The notes beneath the pieces were generated by a model, which worked only from the letters and a program-made list of their open reading frames with translations, was not told the DNA's origin and did no database searches. This document shows positions 10,467-22,223 of a DNA stretch of 64,000 nt, one piece after another. The position numbers and the translations under genes are program-made. Position 1 is the stretch's first letter, and each line of letters opens with the position of its first letter. Source of the DNA: Cheiracanthium punctorium (lineage: Eukaryota; Arthropoda; Arachnida; Araneae; Cheiracanthiidae); assembly GCA_038373885.1 (NCBI GenBank), contig JAWZYV010013285.1:806001-870000 (forward strand). The letters are read 5' to 3'.

Positions 10467-11160
10467 TCATGTATAAAAATATAGAAAACAATCTGCGGTA
10501 CTTTAAAAATCTGAAAATTCCCCCGTTCCCTCATTTCTAAGCGATTTTTCGCTATTTTCAGCAACATTTCATATCCGAGAGTCAAAAAAGTTAATCATTT
10601 GCGTGACAAAATTAGCTATTGCAAGTGATTTCTACATCATATTGACGTCACACTTAACAAGCTTTTTCCAGATTAATAAGATTAATTATTTGCGGAACAG
10701 CTCTCGGGCGTTCGTTCCTGAGAACGTCGACTGTGCTCCCTGCGCGTCGACATTACTCCCTACCTGTTTTGAAGCAAGATCTTGTCTGATGACCCTGTTC
10801 AGTGGATAAGTGGACCGGCTCTTGTCAGAGGAATTGTGTGAAGTCTTTCGCAGGCGGCGATCCTACTGACTGTCTCTTACTGTTCTTACAGGCGGCGACC
10901 CAACCCGTCACCTCCGATAAACAAGGCCTACGTACCGAATACAGAAAGTGGCACTGTGGTGCATTCCGTTGCTTTACTCACATGTTTTCAATGGCATTAA
11001 TACAATATTTAATGGAATTATGAGTAAAAACTTGACATGATTGTTATGACATGATGAGTTGCCATGATACATAAATATTGTTTGTCTATACTTAAATAAT
11101 ATGTAATCTTTTAATATTGCTCATGTGTTTTTGAGTTATTTATAATAATGAGCCAAATGT
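10467..11160. other. Repeat fragment followed by unassigned GC-richer DNA
   Basis: 10467-10560 (TACTTTAAAAATCTGAAAAT, then CCCCCGTTCCC) matches an internal part of the 1-kb repeat family, so the Helitron may have landed in another copy. About 10690-10950 is GC-richer, with a repeated GCAGGCGGCGA/ACAGGCGGCGA pair. One of the pair is preceded by TGTTCTTACAG, which resembles a splice acceptor. A 73-codon frame at 10802-11023 crosses it. No family was recognised. Confidence 0.4.
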
Positions 11161-11164
11161 AAAT

Positions 11165-11918
11165 TTTTAAACAGAATAATACTTCGAGCAAAAACAGCAG
11201 AGGGAAACAAAGGTTTAAGAACACTGCCATAGAAAAACGCAATAATAGACCTTACGTGCATTCGATACCAACCGACAGAAGAAAACACCAGTTTAGGAAC
11301 ACAGTTAAAGAAAAATACCACAACAAAGAGATTCTCTCGATTCAAACCCTACGGGAAAACATTTTAAGAAAACAGTGAAAGAATAATAGTTCAACACGGA
11401 CACTTCCTGGATGCTAACCCGATATCCAGACAGAACAACGGTTTAAGAACACGGGTATGTAACACCACAAAGAAACACACTGGCTGCAAAGGATTTAAGA
11501 TCAAAATAAAAGAATAACAAATGGACACGTCGTGGATTCTAACCCAACCTCAAGACGGAGCAACGGTTTAACACGGGGATGGAACACCACAACGAAACGG
11601 ACCCTGGCTGCAATCATTCCCAAACAATAGATAGAACCTGCAGTTTAAAAACACGGATACAGATAAATAATTCGAAGCCTACCAGCAGACGAAATCAACG
11701 CTTAAGAATACTGTGATAGAAAAACACTAAAAAAATAATTTACACTACCTGCATTCGAACCCAACAATCAGAGGAAAACATCAGTTAAAGAACAGAGTTA
11801 AAGTATAATACTAGACTATGGACATTCCTCCCATTCAAACCCAAACTCCCGACGGAACAATGGTATAAGAAAACAGTTAAAGAATAATACTACAACATGG
11901 ACACTTCCTGGATTCTAA
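11165..11918 (+). repeat. Degenerate ~75-80-bp tandem repeat array
   Basis: Words of the type GTTTAAGAACACNG recur near 11214, 11291, 11363, 11442, 11642, 11700 and 11863. They alternate with RATTCNAACCCNA and with AAAGAATAATA or AGAAAAACAC. The spacing of about 75-80 indicates roughly nine or ten decayed units. The RATTCNAACCC word resembles the complement of a tRNA B box, possibly by chance. It ends directly beside the endonuclease remnant at 11921. Confidence 0.7.
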
Positions 11919-11920
11919 AT

Positions 11921-12142
11921 AATTATCATGAATTACCGGTGATTCTTACTGGAGATTTTAATGTTAATTTTCGCTACCAAGAATCTCGGCCGTTAGTTGA
12001 TTTTTAAAAAGAAAAATTGGATCTAACTATGAATACTTCTCGACTTCAATCAACAACGCGTTTCTGTACAACGATAGATGCTGTATTTTCAAGAAAGTTA
12101 GCAAATTTCGAGAGTAAAATTTATGTTTTACAGTATAGTTAA
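11921..12142 (+). pseudogene. Endonuclease-domain remnant, Helentron-type or other retroelement
   Basis: In one frame 11921-12142 reads NYHELPVILTGDFNVNF, then a stop at about 12005, then KEKLDLTMNTSR, STTRFCTTIDAVFSR and IYVLQYS. LTGDFN is the Asp/Asn catalytic signature of the exonuclease-endonuclease-phosphatase fold. The STTR...TTIDAVF pattern with a serine-rich tail resembles, from memory, the endonuclease fused to Helentron (Helitron2) helicases in arthropods. A non-LTR retrotransposon source is less likely but possible. The fragment covers only the C-terminal third of such a domain, and no helicase is visible nearby. Confidence 0.65.
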
Positions 12143-12599
12143 CACAAACCTATAATTTCATACATAAAATATTATGATGACATTCAAGTTCCTATTTCCA
12201 ATGAATAATATGAATATAACATTTATATAATCTTTGTAAAGTACATGAATAATAAATATAATTAAATTATAATATATTTATTTTAAGTTAAAGTTTAATA
12301 ATTTCAGTGATATGTATCGTAAACGTCAAAGAAGTTTTACTTCAATCGCGCGTAAAGATTACACGCACACACTTTATTCTACATACGTACGCACAAGCAC
12401 AGAATCAAAATTGGGGGTAAGTAAGAAAAAAATTACAGTCGAACCTCGATTTACCGTACTTTGATTTAACGAATATTTTTTTGTTGATATGCTGATTAAA
12501 TAAAAGCTCATTTGGCTTGAACAAGGTCTACATTGTAGCAAAATATTACCCGAAAGCAATGTCTTCCCTTTTTTTTGTAAGGGGGGGGTGCTTAATTTA
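12143..12599. other. AT-rich DNA with one pogo-like MITE end
   Basis: Mostly AT-rich. At 12435 ACAGTCGAACCTCGATTTAC followed by GATTTAACGAAT resembles one terminal inverted repeat of small pogo-type MITEs such as those at 23768 and 29210. No convincing partner end was found before 12600. A G-run lies at 12582-12589. Confidence 0.45.
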
Positions 12600-13220
12600 T
12601 TTTTCGAGTGAAAATGTCGAAATACAGCTTTTCTGAGCCTATACTGATCGTCAAGGCCTACCTTCGATCAATAACAGGCCTACGTTCGATCAATAACAGC
12701 CCAACCAATTTCCTTTTAACCTCTGTTGGAAGGCTAAAAGGAAATTTGCGACCTAGTACGAGCTGAAGGGAAATGGTCCAAGTGTTGCAACATTCAGATA
12801 TTTGATTTAAAGTTGATTTTTATTGATTCGAGAAAATGTTAGAGAAAACCCTCGCCCCTACCTGGAGTTGAGCAGAATTCTGTTATTCGTGAGAGCAGCA
12901 TAGTAGTAGCTCACAGCCGGTACATCGAGAATGCCATGAAATAAGTGCGGATGTCTTAGTTAGGGGCGTAGCCAAGGGGTGGGGCTTAGGGGGGGTCATA
13001 ACCCCCCACGAGAATTTTTTGCCATACAAAATGTATATTCTTCACTACATTATCACACCCACGTATACATATATATGAGTTGTAGTAGTCGTAACCCCTC
13101 CCCCCCCATGAAAAATTTCTGGCTACGCCCCTGCTAGTTACTTTTAAAATTTGCATTAAAAATTTTAACTTAATAGCTTTTGGAAAATTTAAATTTTTTT
13201 CATGTATTTCAGTAATTGTC
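12600..13220. repeat. Dispersed repeat, copy 1 (partner at 60050-61220)
   Basis: The order of matching words is AAAATGTCGAAATAC, TACGAGCTGAAGGGAAATGG, GAGTTGAGCAGAATTCTGTTAT, then TTTTAAAATTTGCATTAAA and TCATGTATTTCAGTA. The same order occurs at about 60055-61215. A 26-bp tandem doubling (GGCCTACSTTCGATCAATAA) lies at 12655-12706. This copy holds the MITE at 12961-13133; the other copy holds a hAT element. The family is unassigned. Confidence 0.65.
12961..13133. mobile_element. MITE of the CAGTGGCGTAGCC family, second copy
   Basis: Left tip TAGGGGCGTAGCCAAGGGG and right tip ATTTCTGGCTACGCCCCTG are inverted complements. The core ATACAAAATGTATATTCTTC and CACGTATACATATAT matches the copy at 42130-42303. 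Imperfect TTAGTTA/CTAGTTA flank it, possibly an eroded target duplication. It sits inside a dispersed repeat whose other copy lacks it. Confidence 0.8.
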
Positions 13221-14680
13221 ACACTGCATAGACACTTTTATACACTCATACACGACTTACCAGTGCTACGCTTATATTTTGTTGAAACGTAAGCACAGAT
13301 ACATCAATGTAGATTACATTTCATGAACATTATACGCGAGATGTCGTGGTGCAAAAAAGGAATTTTTAGGCGATCTAGTAATTGTTTGAAAATTGCGAAG
13401 AGGATCTTTAAGCTACAGAATTTTAAAATAATAGCTCATATAACTTCACACTTAACTAAAAGGGCAGAAAGAAAAAAGACCGCGATTTTGAACATTTTTT
13501 TTTTTTTACATTCTCACAAAAAACTTTCACAGCAGTGCATTATGAATTAAGAATGAAAAGTATAAAGTAATTCAACATTGTGTTCACTATTTAAAAGTGA
13601 CGTATGCAGTTTCAACAAGTATTTAACTTTTGAAATACAAATCTATTCGCGAAAATAAAATCAAAAGCGTTCTTTCATTTATCTAACCACAATCACTTAC
13701 GCGATATTACGTTACTTGAAAAAAACAAAGGACAATACTTCCTCCTTCCATTTAAATCGTCATTTCACATTCTTCGAAAATTCACTAAAAATAATGGTGG
13801 TGTTATAATAGTCGATTTCTTTTTTTAAAGCGATCTCTTCTGACGTCACACACTATGCTTACCAGTTAAGTTATTAGTGGAAAGGCATGGATCTATTTTC
13901 AGAGCTACTGGAAAGGAATTAAAAGAGTTGAGATTATTTTTAATTTGTCAGAATGAGAGGAGGAACTCACGGTATGTCAAGGATTTGTTCTGGTTGTTGG
14001 AATGCATTTTGCTTTACTCCTTTTTTTTTTAGATTTCACTCGTAACGGATGGGGTTGCGTGGGAGTCCCGCAGTCTGAGGAGAGCTGACAATGACCTCCG
14101 AGTATATTCCGACTGTCTGAGGACAGAGCCTGCCAGGAGTTGCTGATGTCATTAGCACTTTACAAAAAAGCTTAAAAGTGTTCATGCGAATTCGGATTGT
14201 CTGTCTGTGCTTTAACGACCTTAATTACACATCAATCGCTAAGAAATTTGTAGACGTTGTTAAGTAACAAACCATGCAACTCGCTAAAAACGTTGCATAC
14301 TGATGTACAAAATTAAGGTTAGAAATCTAAAAAATGAGATTTTTTTTGAAAAGTAAGTGGTTTTCATGCATGGGAATTCGATATACTAGTACCTCATGCT
14401 ACAAGACTGGAAAAGGTATCTAAACTATTTGCACAGTACTTTAATGTTAGCTGGTATGCAAATGAGTTCAACATTGACCAAAATAGGAATTGCCATGCAT
14501 TTTTTAATTGCTTCGTTTACTAAGATATGTGGCCACCTCGTACAGCTAAAAGTGACACATTTACCTCACCTGAGATTATACTATGTTCAATATTATTATT
14601 TGAGTTACTTGATGGATGAGATTGCCAGAGTAATTACCTTTGTTTGTTTGTTTGTTTGCCAGGAGAGGACAGCTCGCGTC
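13221..14680. other. No gene recognised
   Basis: AT-rich sequence. A GC-richer stretch at about 14040-14150 is preceded by CCTTTTTTTTTTAG, an acceptor-like site, but no coding pattern follows that I can identify. A TTTG microsatellite lies at 14640-14657. Confidence 0.5.
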
Positions 14681-14689
14681 ACTGAATGT

Positions 14690-15020
14690 GTCGCTTAGAG
14701 CTACATATATGTCTTCCCGGAATTTCCCGCCACAACTTGGAAAGTCATTAGAAGGGGGGGGGGGGCTTCTGAATATTGGCACCCTCGGAAATTGCTAGCG
14801 ACCGCAGAGAGAACTTTCGGAACCACGTATTTAACGTGCACGTACACCGCATGTACACGGTACTGGTGATTATAACACCTGAAGGGTCTTTGGGGGATGC
14901 TGTCGACATGCAATGCCTTTTCCTAGAGCATTCAACAAGCGCTCTGTGGGAGGTCTTGTTCAGGATACCTCTCCACACCATATGGTGAATACGCCTTTCT
15001 TCCACATCGTCAACTTTGTA
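14690..15020. other. GC-richer unassigned block, probably an inserted repeat
   Basis: Composition differs from both sides, with CCCGCCACAACTTGG, a 13-base G-run at 14755-14766, GTGCACGTACACCGC and open frames on both strands of 70-100 codons. The minus-strand frame over 14748-15038 contains many Cys, Arg and His. I do not recognise it. Overlapping frames on both strands in a GC-rich island are easily produced by chance. Confidence 0.35.
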
Positions 15021-15037
15021 ACACTTAATCTTGAACA

Positions 15038-15039
<2 letters not shown>

Positions 15040-15108
<69 letters not shown>
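15040..15108. repeat. (TA)n microsatellite, 69 bp
   Basis: Uninterrupted alternating TA, followed by TCATCATCATG. Apparent Ile-Tyr open frames on it are artefacts. Confidence 0.98.
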
Positions 15109-15110
<2 letters not shown>

Positions 15111-17171
15111 TCATCATGCCTATTTCAAAATGATTCCAGTATGCTGTGTACTACGGAGAGTTATTGCTTTTCAAAGCGCATCCAAATATAGTAACATCTG
15201 TTTAGATTTTAAAAAAATACGTATTGTTGAGATTCATAAAAAAAAGTCAAATGAAGATTTACTCTCAAACACTCATGAAATATAGTTAATTTATGTATTT
15301 TTATTTCTAATAATTTCAATCTCTTGCTTAATAAATTGTGATTACTTAGTCCCTTGGTAAATATTTTTGAGTGGGTTGTCTATAGGTAAAAGGAAAGAGA
15401 ATTACCAACAAATGCTAATAAAATATAAGTAAAATGTATAAATTTGTTTTAACTCAATTTTCATTCAATTAAAAAAAAGACAAGCATAATTGATTGCTCA
15501 ATAAGACAAACTTTTTTTCTTCCGTATCGAAATACTCCAATAAATAACACGCAACTCTTGTAACTTTCTCGTTTTAATTGAACTAAAAAATGCAAATAAA
15601 TCAGAGAAAAAAAACTGTTGTTTTTTTGTTCCGAAAAACGCATGGTAGTTTCTAGAAGAAAGTTATTTAACGGGAATTTTTATTTCGTATATGTATACTC
15701 GAAGATTTTTCCCTATCTTTAACTTCAGTTTTACGCTACTTAATATTTTTTCATTCTCTATCACCTAATAAAGTTTTATTAAATCTATTTAAGGTAGATC
15801 TCATTTTATGTACGAGCTAGTTAAAAAAGGCACAAACTTCATTTAAGATACAATTATTTAAGGCTCAAAAACGTACCTTAACTGAAAGAGTTACACAGCT
15901 TTGTCTTTATTTGTTGTTATCAAGGATATTTTATTCCTTACAAGTAATGTTTTCTTCTTAAATTTTACTTTTTTCTTAAGTGTTTTTTTAAATCTAAATA
16001 GAGATTTTAAGATTAAAGTTTTACATGTTGGAAATATTTTACATACACCCTTTTTATGCACAAGCTCTATGGGGAAATCGGATGTAGGAGGTACGGCATA
16101 AAGCTTCGCAAAGTAAAATAATGGAAAATGCGGGTAAAAAAAATGAAGTTCGCTCCTCAGAGTTCAGCGTCAGCAACTTATTTTAAAACCTTTGAATATT
16201 ATAATATTTTTATGTTTATCAAAAGTGCCTGCTTAAAAAAAATATATTAAATGGGACTGCATGTGGATGTAATGCGAATTTTTAATACTTTCATGTTCAG
16301 TCTTAAATATAAGTATATAAATAAAGTCTCTGTTTTACCTGAGTATGTTTTAATAATTCTGTTTGTTGCATTTTCATAATATTTTTGAGGGATAAAGTAA
16401 CTTTAGAACTATTCGAGTGTGTTTTACATTTTTTATTCAGAATTAACTCCCAATTTGTTTCTTTTTTTTAAACCAAGCAAAAATGCTTTGGAAAAAAGAA
16501 TGCATTTGTAATGAAAAAGTTAAGAACTTATGATGTTCTTATTTCGATTTAATGTAATTGCTTTGTGGAAAACTGTGCATCACACTGCAAAATATCCAAC
16601 ATGTGAGGAGGAAGCAGTGCCGAAAAAAAAAATATTTAACGCATAATTAAATTTGACACGGAGACGAAACTGATATCAGTCTACAAGATAGAAGCAGTAA
16701 ATATAGAACTAAAATAAGGCACTTAAAAGGAGATAAAGAATCTGATAAAATTTTTGTATTCCACAAATCTTTATAATTTGTTTTTTAAAGCACTTTTATG
16801 TATTTACAAGTACATTTGTAATAAGCAAAGCTAAAGGAAATACCAATAAATCATTTTACGTAATGAACTTTTGTACTGATGTGGTATCTTTTTAACTTAG
16901 TAGTGCATATCTGATGTCTGTTTCATATATAACAACAGTAACGAGAGATGGTATTTAAAAAAAATATTTGAATTGATTTTCTGCTTGTAAACGATCTCAG
17001 TCCTGCGTTCAGTACATAAATGAAACAAGCAAAAAAATTTTTTTTAATAACACACATATAAGAAGATACTTCCCTCATCTGGAATCGGTTCAAAATTAGG
17101 GAGCAACAAGTAAAAGTCCAACCCCCTCGGGGCACTGGCACTCCTTTTTCCATGGGTCTATCATGGACACG
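15109..17171. other. AT-rich DNA, no gene recognised
   Basis: Unique-looking AT-rich sequence with long A and T runs. Frames of up to 76 codons have random AT-driven composition. Nothing else is supportable. Confidence 0.5.
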
Positions 17172-17196
17172 ACAATAACAACAACAACAACAACAA
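17172..17196. repeat. (AAC)n microsatellite
   Basis: About seven or eight AAC units (ATAACAACAACAACAACAAC). Confidence 0.9.
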
Positions 17197-17859
17197 GATA
17201 CTTAGCAAAATGATGGCTTTGGATGTTACTACAAAATGTTCACCCATCTTCGGTTGCAAAACATTTCCGCCATTCCCACTGGCAAGAAGACTAGAGTTCT
17301 GATCTATAAACTCTAATTAACCTCTTAAGTTAAAATTATTTTTTTAAACTACGAATTGTGTCTTATACGTTTAAGAGTCCAGATGGTTTATATAAAACAT
17401 TTTAGAAATCATTTTTAAGATATTTATTTGCAACTATCTTTTAAGTGCTACAAATTTAAAATTTCTAGTAATAGAATATTAATGATAATCCTGGGAAAAT
17501 AAACAAAAATTTATTTTCAAAGGAAAAACAAATGAGCATTCATTAAATTTTGATCATAATTTCGTCTTGACAAAACAGCTACTAGAAACGATACCTAACT
17601 CACTTTACTTTCACTTCACTGAAAGTTGTTTAACTCCTCAACCTTCCCCCCACCCCACCTCCCGCCATAAAGTGTTGCCCTCCTCTTATTTCGGTGGATT
17701 CTGAAGACATTATTTTGGACTACAGTGACAAAATAATGACCTAAGTCTCTTGAATGCACAGGTTTCGTTGCTCAGCTTACCTATATTCTCTGTGTTAAGA
17801 GGGTATAAATCTTTTTGAAGCTGTAACTCAAAAAGCATCACTCATTTTACCGGTTTCCG

Positions 17860-18045
17860 TTAGAGGTGTGCCCGATCCTTAAAAATCTAGATCCGCGGAT
17901 AGGGATATTGCAACGGATTATTACTTTTCATATCTGCGGATACGGATAAGAAAACGGACCCTTTGCTTTTTAGATCCGCGGATACGGATATGAAAACGGA
18001 TGTTTCTTTCTAAGATCCGCGGATCCAGATCCGGATCTTTTTGTT
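17860..18045. repeat. MITE-like fragment with repeated GATCCGCGGAT
   Basis: AGATCCGCGGATAYGGATAT-type words recur at about 17887, 17930, 17972 and 18015, separated by GAAAACGGAT. The left side starts TTAGAGGTGTGCCCGATCC, which resembles the AGAGGTGTGC tips of many hAT-derived MITEs. No matching right end or target duplication was found. It is probably a decayed non-autonomous element with satellite-like internal expansion. Confidence 0.55.
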
Positions 18046-19629
18046 TAGAAATCATCTTGAGGTGATGCTTCCACGCACAATACGTAAAATGTTCTACCAC
18101 AACGATAACTTTCAAATCCTGTGAATGCATGAGTGAATTAAAATAAAGTCACATTTTTAAATTTTTAATAAGATACTTTGTGTATTATGTTATCGAATCG
18201 CTACTACTAAACCAAACAGCTTTTCAAGCATTCAGAAACTCTAGTTTACCTTATCAAAATAAATAACACGAGTCATAGTAGTTTCAGTTTTTACCCATTT
18301 AATTTTATTCAGTCTTAGTGTGTTGTTCTGAAAGAAGAAATTAAAAATAAAGGAAACGATGTCTTATTATTTAATCCCACAAGAATTCAATGCCCTTGTG
18401 TCCTTGTTTTATGCATGTTATATAATAATTTACATTCATTACGCAAAGCAAATATAAACGGTGATCAATCTAATATGAATTCTTAGGCAAAATTCTCTTT
18501 GTAAGACAAGAAATTAACATGTTTAAAACGATTGTTTATTAAGCTTACTACTACTCCTAGCCTAACTAATAAGGAGCTAAACCCTTTATATAAACATTTT
18601 GACTTAAATTATTCATTTTATCTCAAGTAAATATTAAAAAAATAAAAACTTTATAATATAAAAACTGAAGCTTAACACAAAATAATTTTTAAATATAATT
18701 AATAATAACAATATATATCATTAAAAATTACTATTTTTATTTAAATTGATGAATGAATAACACGATTGAGAAAGATGTAAAGGAAAATGAAATCTTGGTA
18801 AATAACGGCGAATATTTAAAAATTGCGAGATACAATGTAGAAAGGATCAAGAAAATCCTTTTCCTAAAATGAACTAATAAAAATTACGCAACTTTCATAT
18901 CTCATTATGATTTTAGATTTCTTAAAATCCCAAGATAAAGTTCATTTTCGCCTACGAAGCACGATTTGCGTAGGAGGAAAATGTAGGTGCCAGATAGAAT
19001 AAACCTGATTTTAGAGGGGTTTTTTTTTTCGAAGTATGTGTTATTAACATTATTAGTTTTTTCAATTATTACACATAGATTGACTTAAGAGATAGTAACA
19101 GGAAAAATAAATTAACTAAAAAAAATACAGAATAATTTAGCATTTTTAACCAATGAATTGATATGTATTTCTTTCGGATATCGCTTATGTTTCTTTATTA
19201 TAGTTGCATTGATTTGTTACTTACTTTGTTAGTAATTAACAATCAGATTTTTTAAATGAATACTCTCACAAAATTTTCACTGTGGGTGCATGTTAAAATA
19301 GTTCAGTAAGCTTCAAAAGCGACCATAACACTTCATTTGAGAAATCGAGGCACAAATATCTCACAAAAATACACAATTTAGTAACACAGACAACGCCAAA
19401 TCAATAACTAATACAGCAATAACACTATTCAAATCGAAATGCCAACAGTATCGGTTCGTTCTCAATGTCTACAGTCTATCGCACAGTAAATGGACTGTGA
19501 GAGGGGCACCTTTTTTACAGATTTCCAAGCATAGGGATCAATGTGACATAGGGATCGACATCATATTTCTAGATTCTTCCAGTAACTTCTTTCCTTATTG
19601 AGTTTAGGCAGGCTCAGCACATTTTACAG
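18046..19629. other. AT-rich DNA, no gene recognised
   Basis: Featureless AT-rich sequence. A small imperfect hairpin CCTACGAAGC...TTGCGTAGG lies at about 18952-18975. No coding pattern is seen. Confidence 0.5.
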
Positions 19630-20572
19630 TTGCAAACCCAGGAGTGCATCCTGCAAGCAACCTTGAGGAAAATGGACGGACACGAGCTTTTACCTGGGTT
19701 GAGCCATTTTTACCACCTATAAGCCCTATGGAAGCTATAAATACTCCTTATTTATTTGGATGCTTTGAGCCATGTTTCAATGACTCAGGACTGTACTGTA
19801 TCTTAGCTCAGTGTAGGTGTGAAAACTATTTATAATATTTTTTCCTCCTGAAGCCTGTTTACATATTTATACTGATGGCTCTAAGCTATAAATGGTGCTG
19901 CAGGAGCCAGAATTTTCTGAATTTTTCTCACACTGCATTTCTTTAGGAATTGACTACCGCGCCTAAAGTGAGGTTGAGGTGATTAGGCTTGCTTTGACTG
20001 ACACATCCAAATGTTCGCCTTTCCCTTTCAGATCAGTTCGCCATTTTCTCTGACACTCAGGCAGCAGTCCTAGCAATCGGCAATGTCTGCCAAGCTCATA
20101 TTTCATCTTCTGTAATGCATTGTAGATCTCTACTATGAGAATTGCTTGATAAACATAAAATGGTTGCATTGCAGCTGATTCCTTCCCACTGCGGCATCTC
20201 GTGAAATGAAAAGGCAGATGAGCTGACCAAAAGGGAATGTCGTATAGTTCAAGTTTCAAATGGCCAAGGTGGTTATAAGTCTGTTTTATCAAAAATCCGT
20301 GAGACCACCAAAGCTAAGCAGTTGTCAGAAATAAAGGAAATAAAAGATAAATGTTAGGAAGGTAGCATCCAGACTATCCCAGAAGCAGCGCTGTAGCTAC
20401 CTTTTGGCTAGCTACGTTGCATGACTCCTTGTGTGACCGCCTTCACGGTGTTGACAGTCCTGCCTGCGCCCTCTGCTGCAATGTGCGGTGATGAGCGCTG
20501 AGCATCTCCTCGTTTGCCCAGCTTTCTCCCAGGCCAGTGTCTGTTCCAGATACCGGAAGGCTAGAGACCTTC
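19630..20572 (+). pseudogene. Non-LTR retrotransposon remnant: RNase H and C-terminal region
   Basis: RNase H removes RNA from the RNA-DNA hybrid during reverse transcription. In shifting plus frames one reads YTDGSK (Asp near 19874), EVEVIRLALT (Glu, about 19968), SDTQAAVLAIG (Asp, about 20052) and IPSHCGIS followed by MKRQMS, the damaged counterpart of NEKADELT (about 20180-20225). These are the four RNase H acidic positions in order. Downstream come ATFWLATLHDSLCDRLHG and SAEHLLVCPAFSQAS with a C...H...C pattern (to about 20570), typical of the tail of arthropod jockey-like or R1-like elements. The part before 19860 is less certain. There are many frameshifts and stops and no reverse transcriptase or poly-A end. 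Confidence 0.75.
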
Positions 20573-20770
20573 TAAATAGACTGCAGACTCGACGGTTTAA
20601 CTTTTGTCTGTTTTATACTTTTTGTCTTTGTGATTCCCTCGTGCAGTTCTGTTGTATTATCTGTTTATCTGTGATCTCTGTTTTGGCAAAAAGATATATG
20701 TCTATATTGCTGGCTGATTTGGAAGAAAAAATAACTTTCCTTATTGAGATACCACCAAAATTCCACTAGT

Positions 20771-21787
20771 TTTGAGAAATTTCTTTTAGTCCCAATATTT
20801 CCAAACGTGTCGTCAAGTCGCCTAAAAGGTTACCAAGTTTATCTCCAAGGGATCACAAACTCGTTTTACTTGCAATAATGCCTGTGCAACATTTTCCCCA
20901 GCAAAACACATTAATGCGGGACACAACATTATAATTTTCTAACAATATTTTTAAACCTGAAAAACAAAAATTTTTAAAAACCTAAAATCATAATGGGATG
21001 TGAAAGCTGCGTAGCTTTAGTAGTGCCTTTTAGAAAGAGGTTTTTCTTTTTCCTTTCTACTTTGTATATCTTCGGCGATGTTTTTAAAATCTTCGTAAGT
21101 TATTTACCAGCATTTCATTTTCTTTTACATCTTGTTATTCATTCCTATATTTAAATAGAAAACGGTATTTTTTAATGAAGTATATTATTATTATATAAAC
21201 GTTCATTTATTTTACAATATTTCATTTTATACTTTAAACATAGAAACGCATTTTTAGCATTTATAAATTAGACTTTGTTCGCTATTTCGGAATTTTGAAT
21301 AAGAAACTGTAACGCGCGAGTTTTTCATAATTAAACATGTTAAAATACACGAAAAAAAAATGTGTTAAAACTAAAATATAAGGAAGTTAACAGCATTATT
21401 CACGAAGCATTCATGGTGAAATGTTTTAAAATGGCAGTGGTGCGGTTTGAAATTTAATCAAACCGCACCAGCGAAGGAGGAAGGAGGATGCTATTTGTAA
21501 AAGTCGTATACTGAACGTTTCTTTTCAAGAGTTTCCAAAATATTTTCTTGGAGAATGCTCTTGCCATGGGTGTTTTGTTTCCTAGAAGATTCATTTATTA
21601 CAACGTGCTTTTTAGCTTTTCGATGCATGTGCACTCTACAGTTCTTTAACAGCACGCAACATATATTCATAATGTGTGTGTATCTGTAATTTGTAGATAG
21701 AATATTAATTTCTTGGAAATATCTTAGTCCATTTAGTATTAATGCACATTAAATCGTGTTATTGTTGTTATTTCTAATGTCCTTTGA
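20771..21787. other. AT-rich DNA with one strong hairpin
   Basis: No gene is seen. It holds the GC-rich hairpin described separately and nothing else identifiable. Confidence 0.5.
21438..21470. other. Perfect 13-bp hairpin, 7-base loop
   Basis: TGGTGCGGTTTGA and TCAAACCGCACCA flank the loop AATTTAA. The GC-rich arms stand out in AT-rich surroundings. It could be a MITE remnant or a transcribed hairpin; no further structure extends it. Confidence 0.7.
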
Positions 21788-22149
21788 CTAACCTCCCCGA
21801 AACACCTCCATAGGACGGCGATGTTCAAAACTGAACGCCTTCCATTCTATTGAGCCGTAATAGAACGAAGAACGGATTAGCTTGGGATCTCCTAATTTTG
21901 AACCAGCTCCAGATGAGGAGCCAGCACCTCTGGATAGTGTTTGATAGGCAAGGACAGCTGTATTGTTTGAACACCGGAAGGGCATTGGAGCCACGGCACA
22001 TTTTGCGTGGAATAGCTCTCTTTAGCGTACACGGTCCTACAACATTCCAAACGAGAGGGGTTGTCATCCTACCAAGCGCTAATGAAAGTCGGTGCTGCAT
22101 CACTCTCGATGTTCTAATACGATCCGAGCTTAAATCGACTTGGCCATAG
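21788..22149. other. Unassigned block with overlapping open frames on both strands
   Basis: A 99-codon plus frame (21850-22149) and 92- and 68-codon minus frames (21825-22103, 21788-21994) overlap. The DNA is GC-richer than its surroundings. The minus frame includes GAGSSSGAGSKLG. No known domain is recognised. It could be a fragment of a transposon or retrocopy, or a chance opening in GC-richer DNA. The block ends about 75 bases before the Helitron at 22224. Confidence 0.3.
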
Positions 22150-22223
22150 CGGGTCTCACATCGGAATCGATTTTTTGTTTATAAAATAACGCACTTAACA
22201 TACGTGAAAATTTTATTTCAAAA

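Noticed and set aside
14748..15038. Cys/Arg-rich minus-strand protein
   Set aside because: Similar-length frames open on the plus strand of the same GC-richer DNA, and no domain or start context supports it.
14913..15285. Ile-Tyr-rich open frames over the (TA)n tract
   Set aside because: They are read-through of alternating TA and occur in two plus frames; the same happens at 50201-50553.
21788..22149. A small host gene with overlapping frames
   Set aside because: No recognised domain, splice sites or codon pattern; kept only as an unassigned block.
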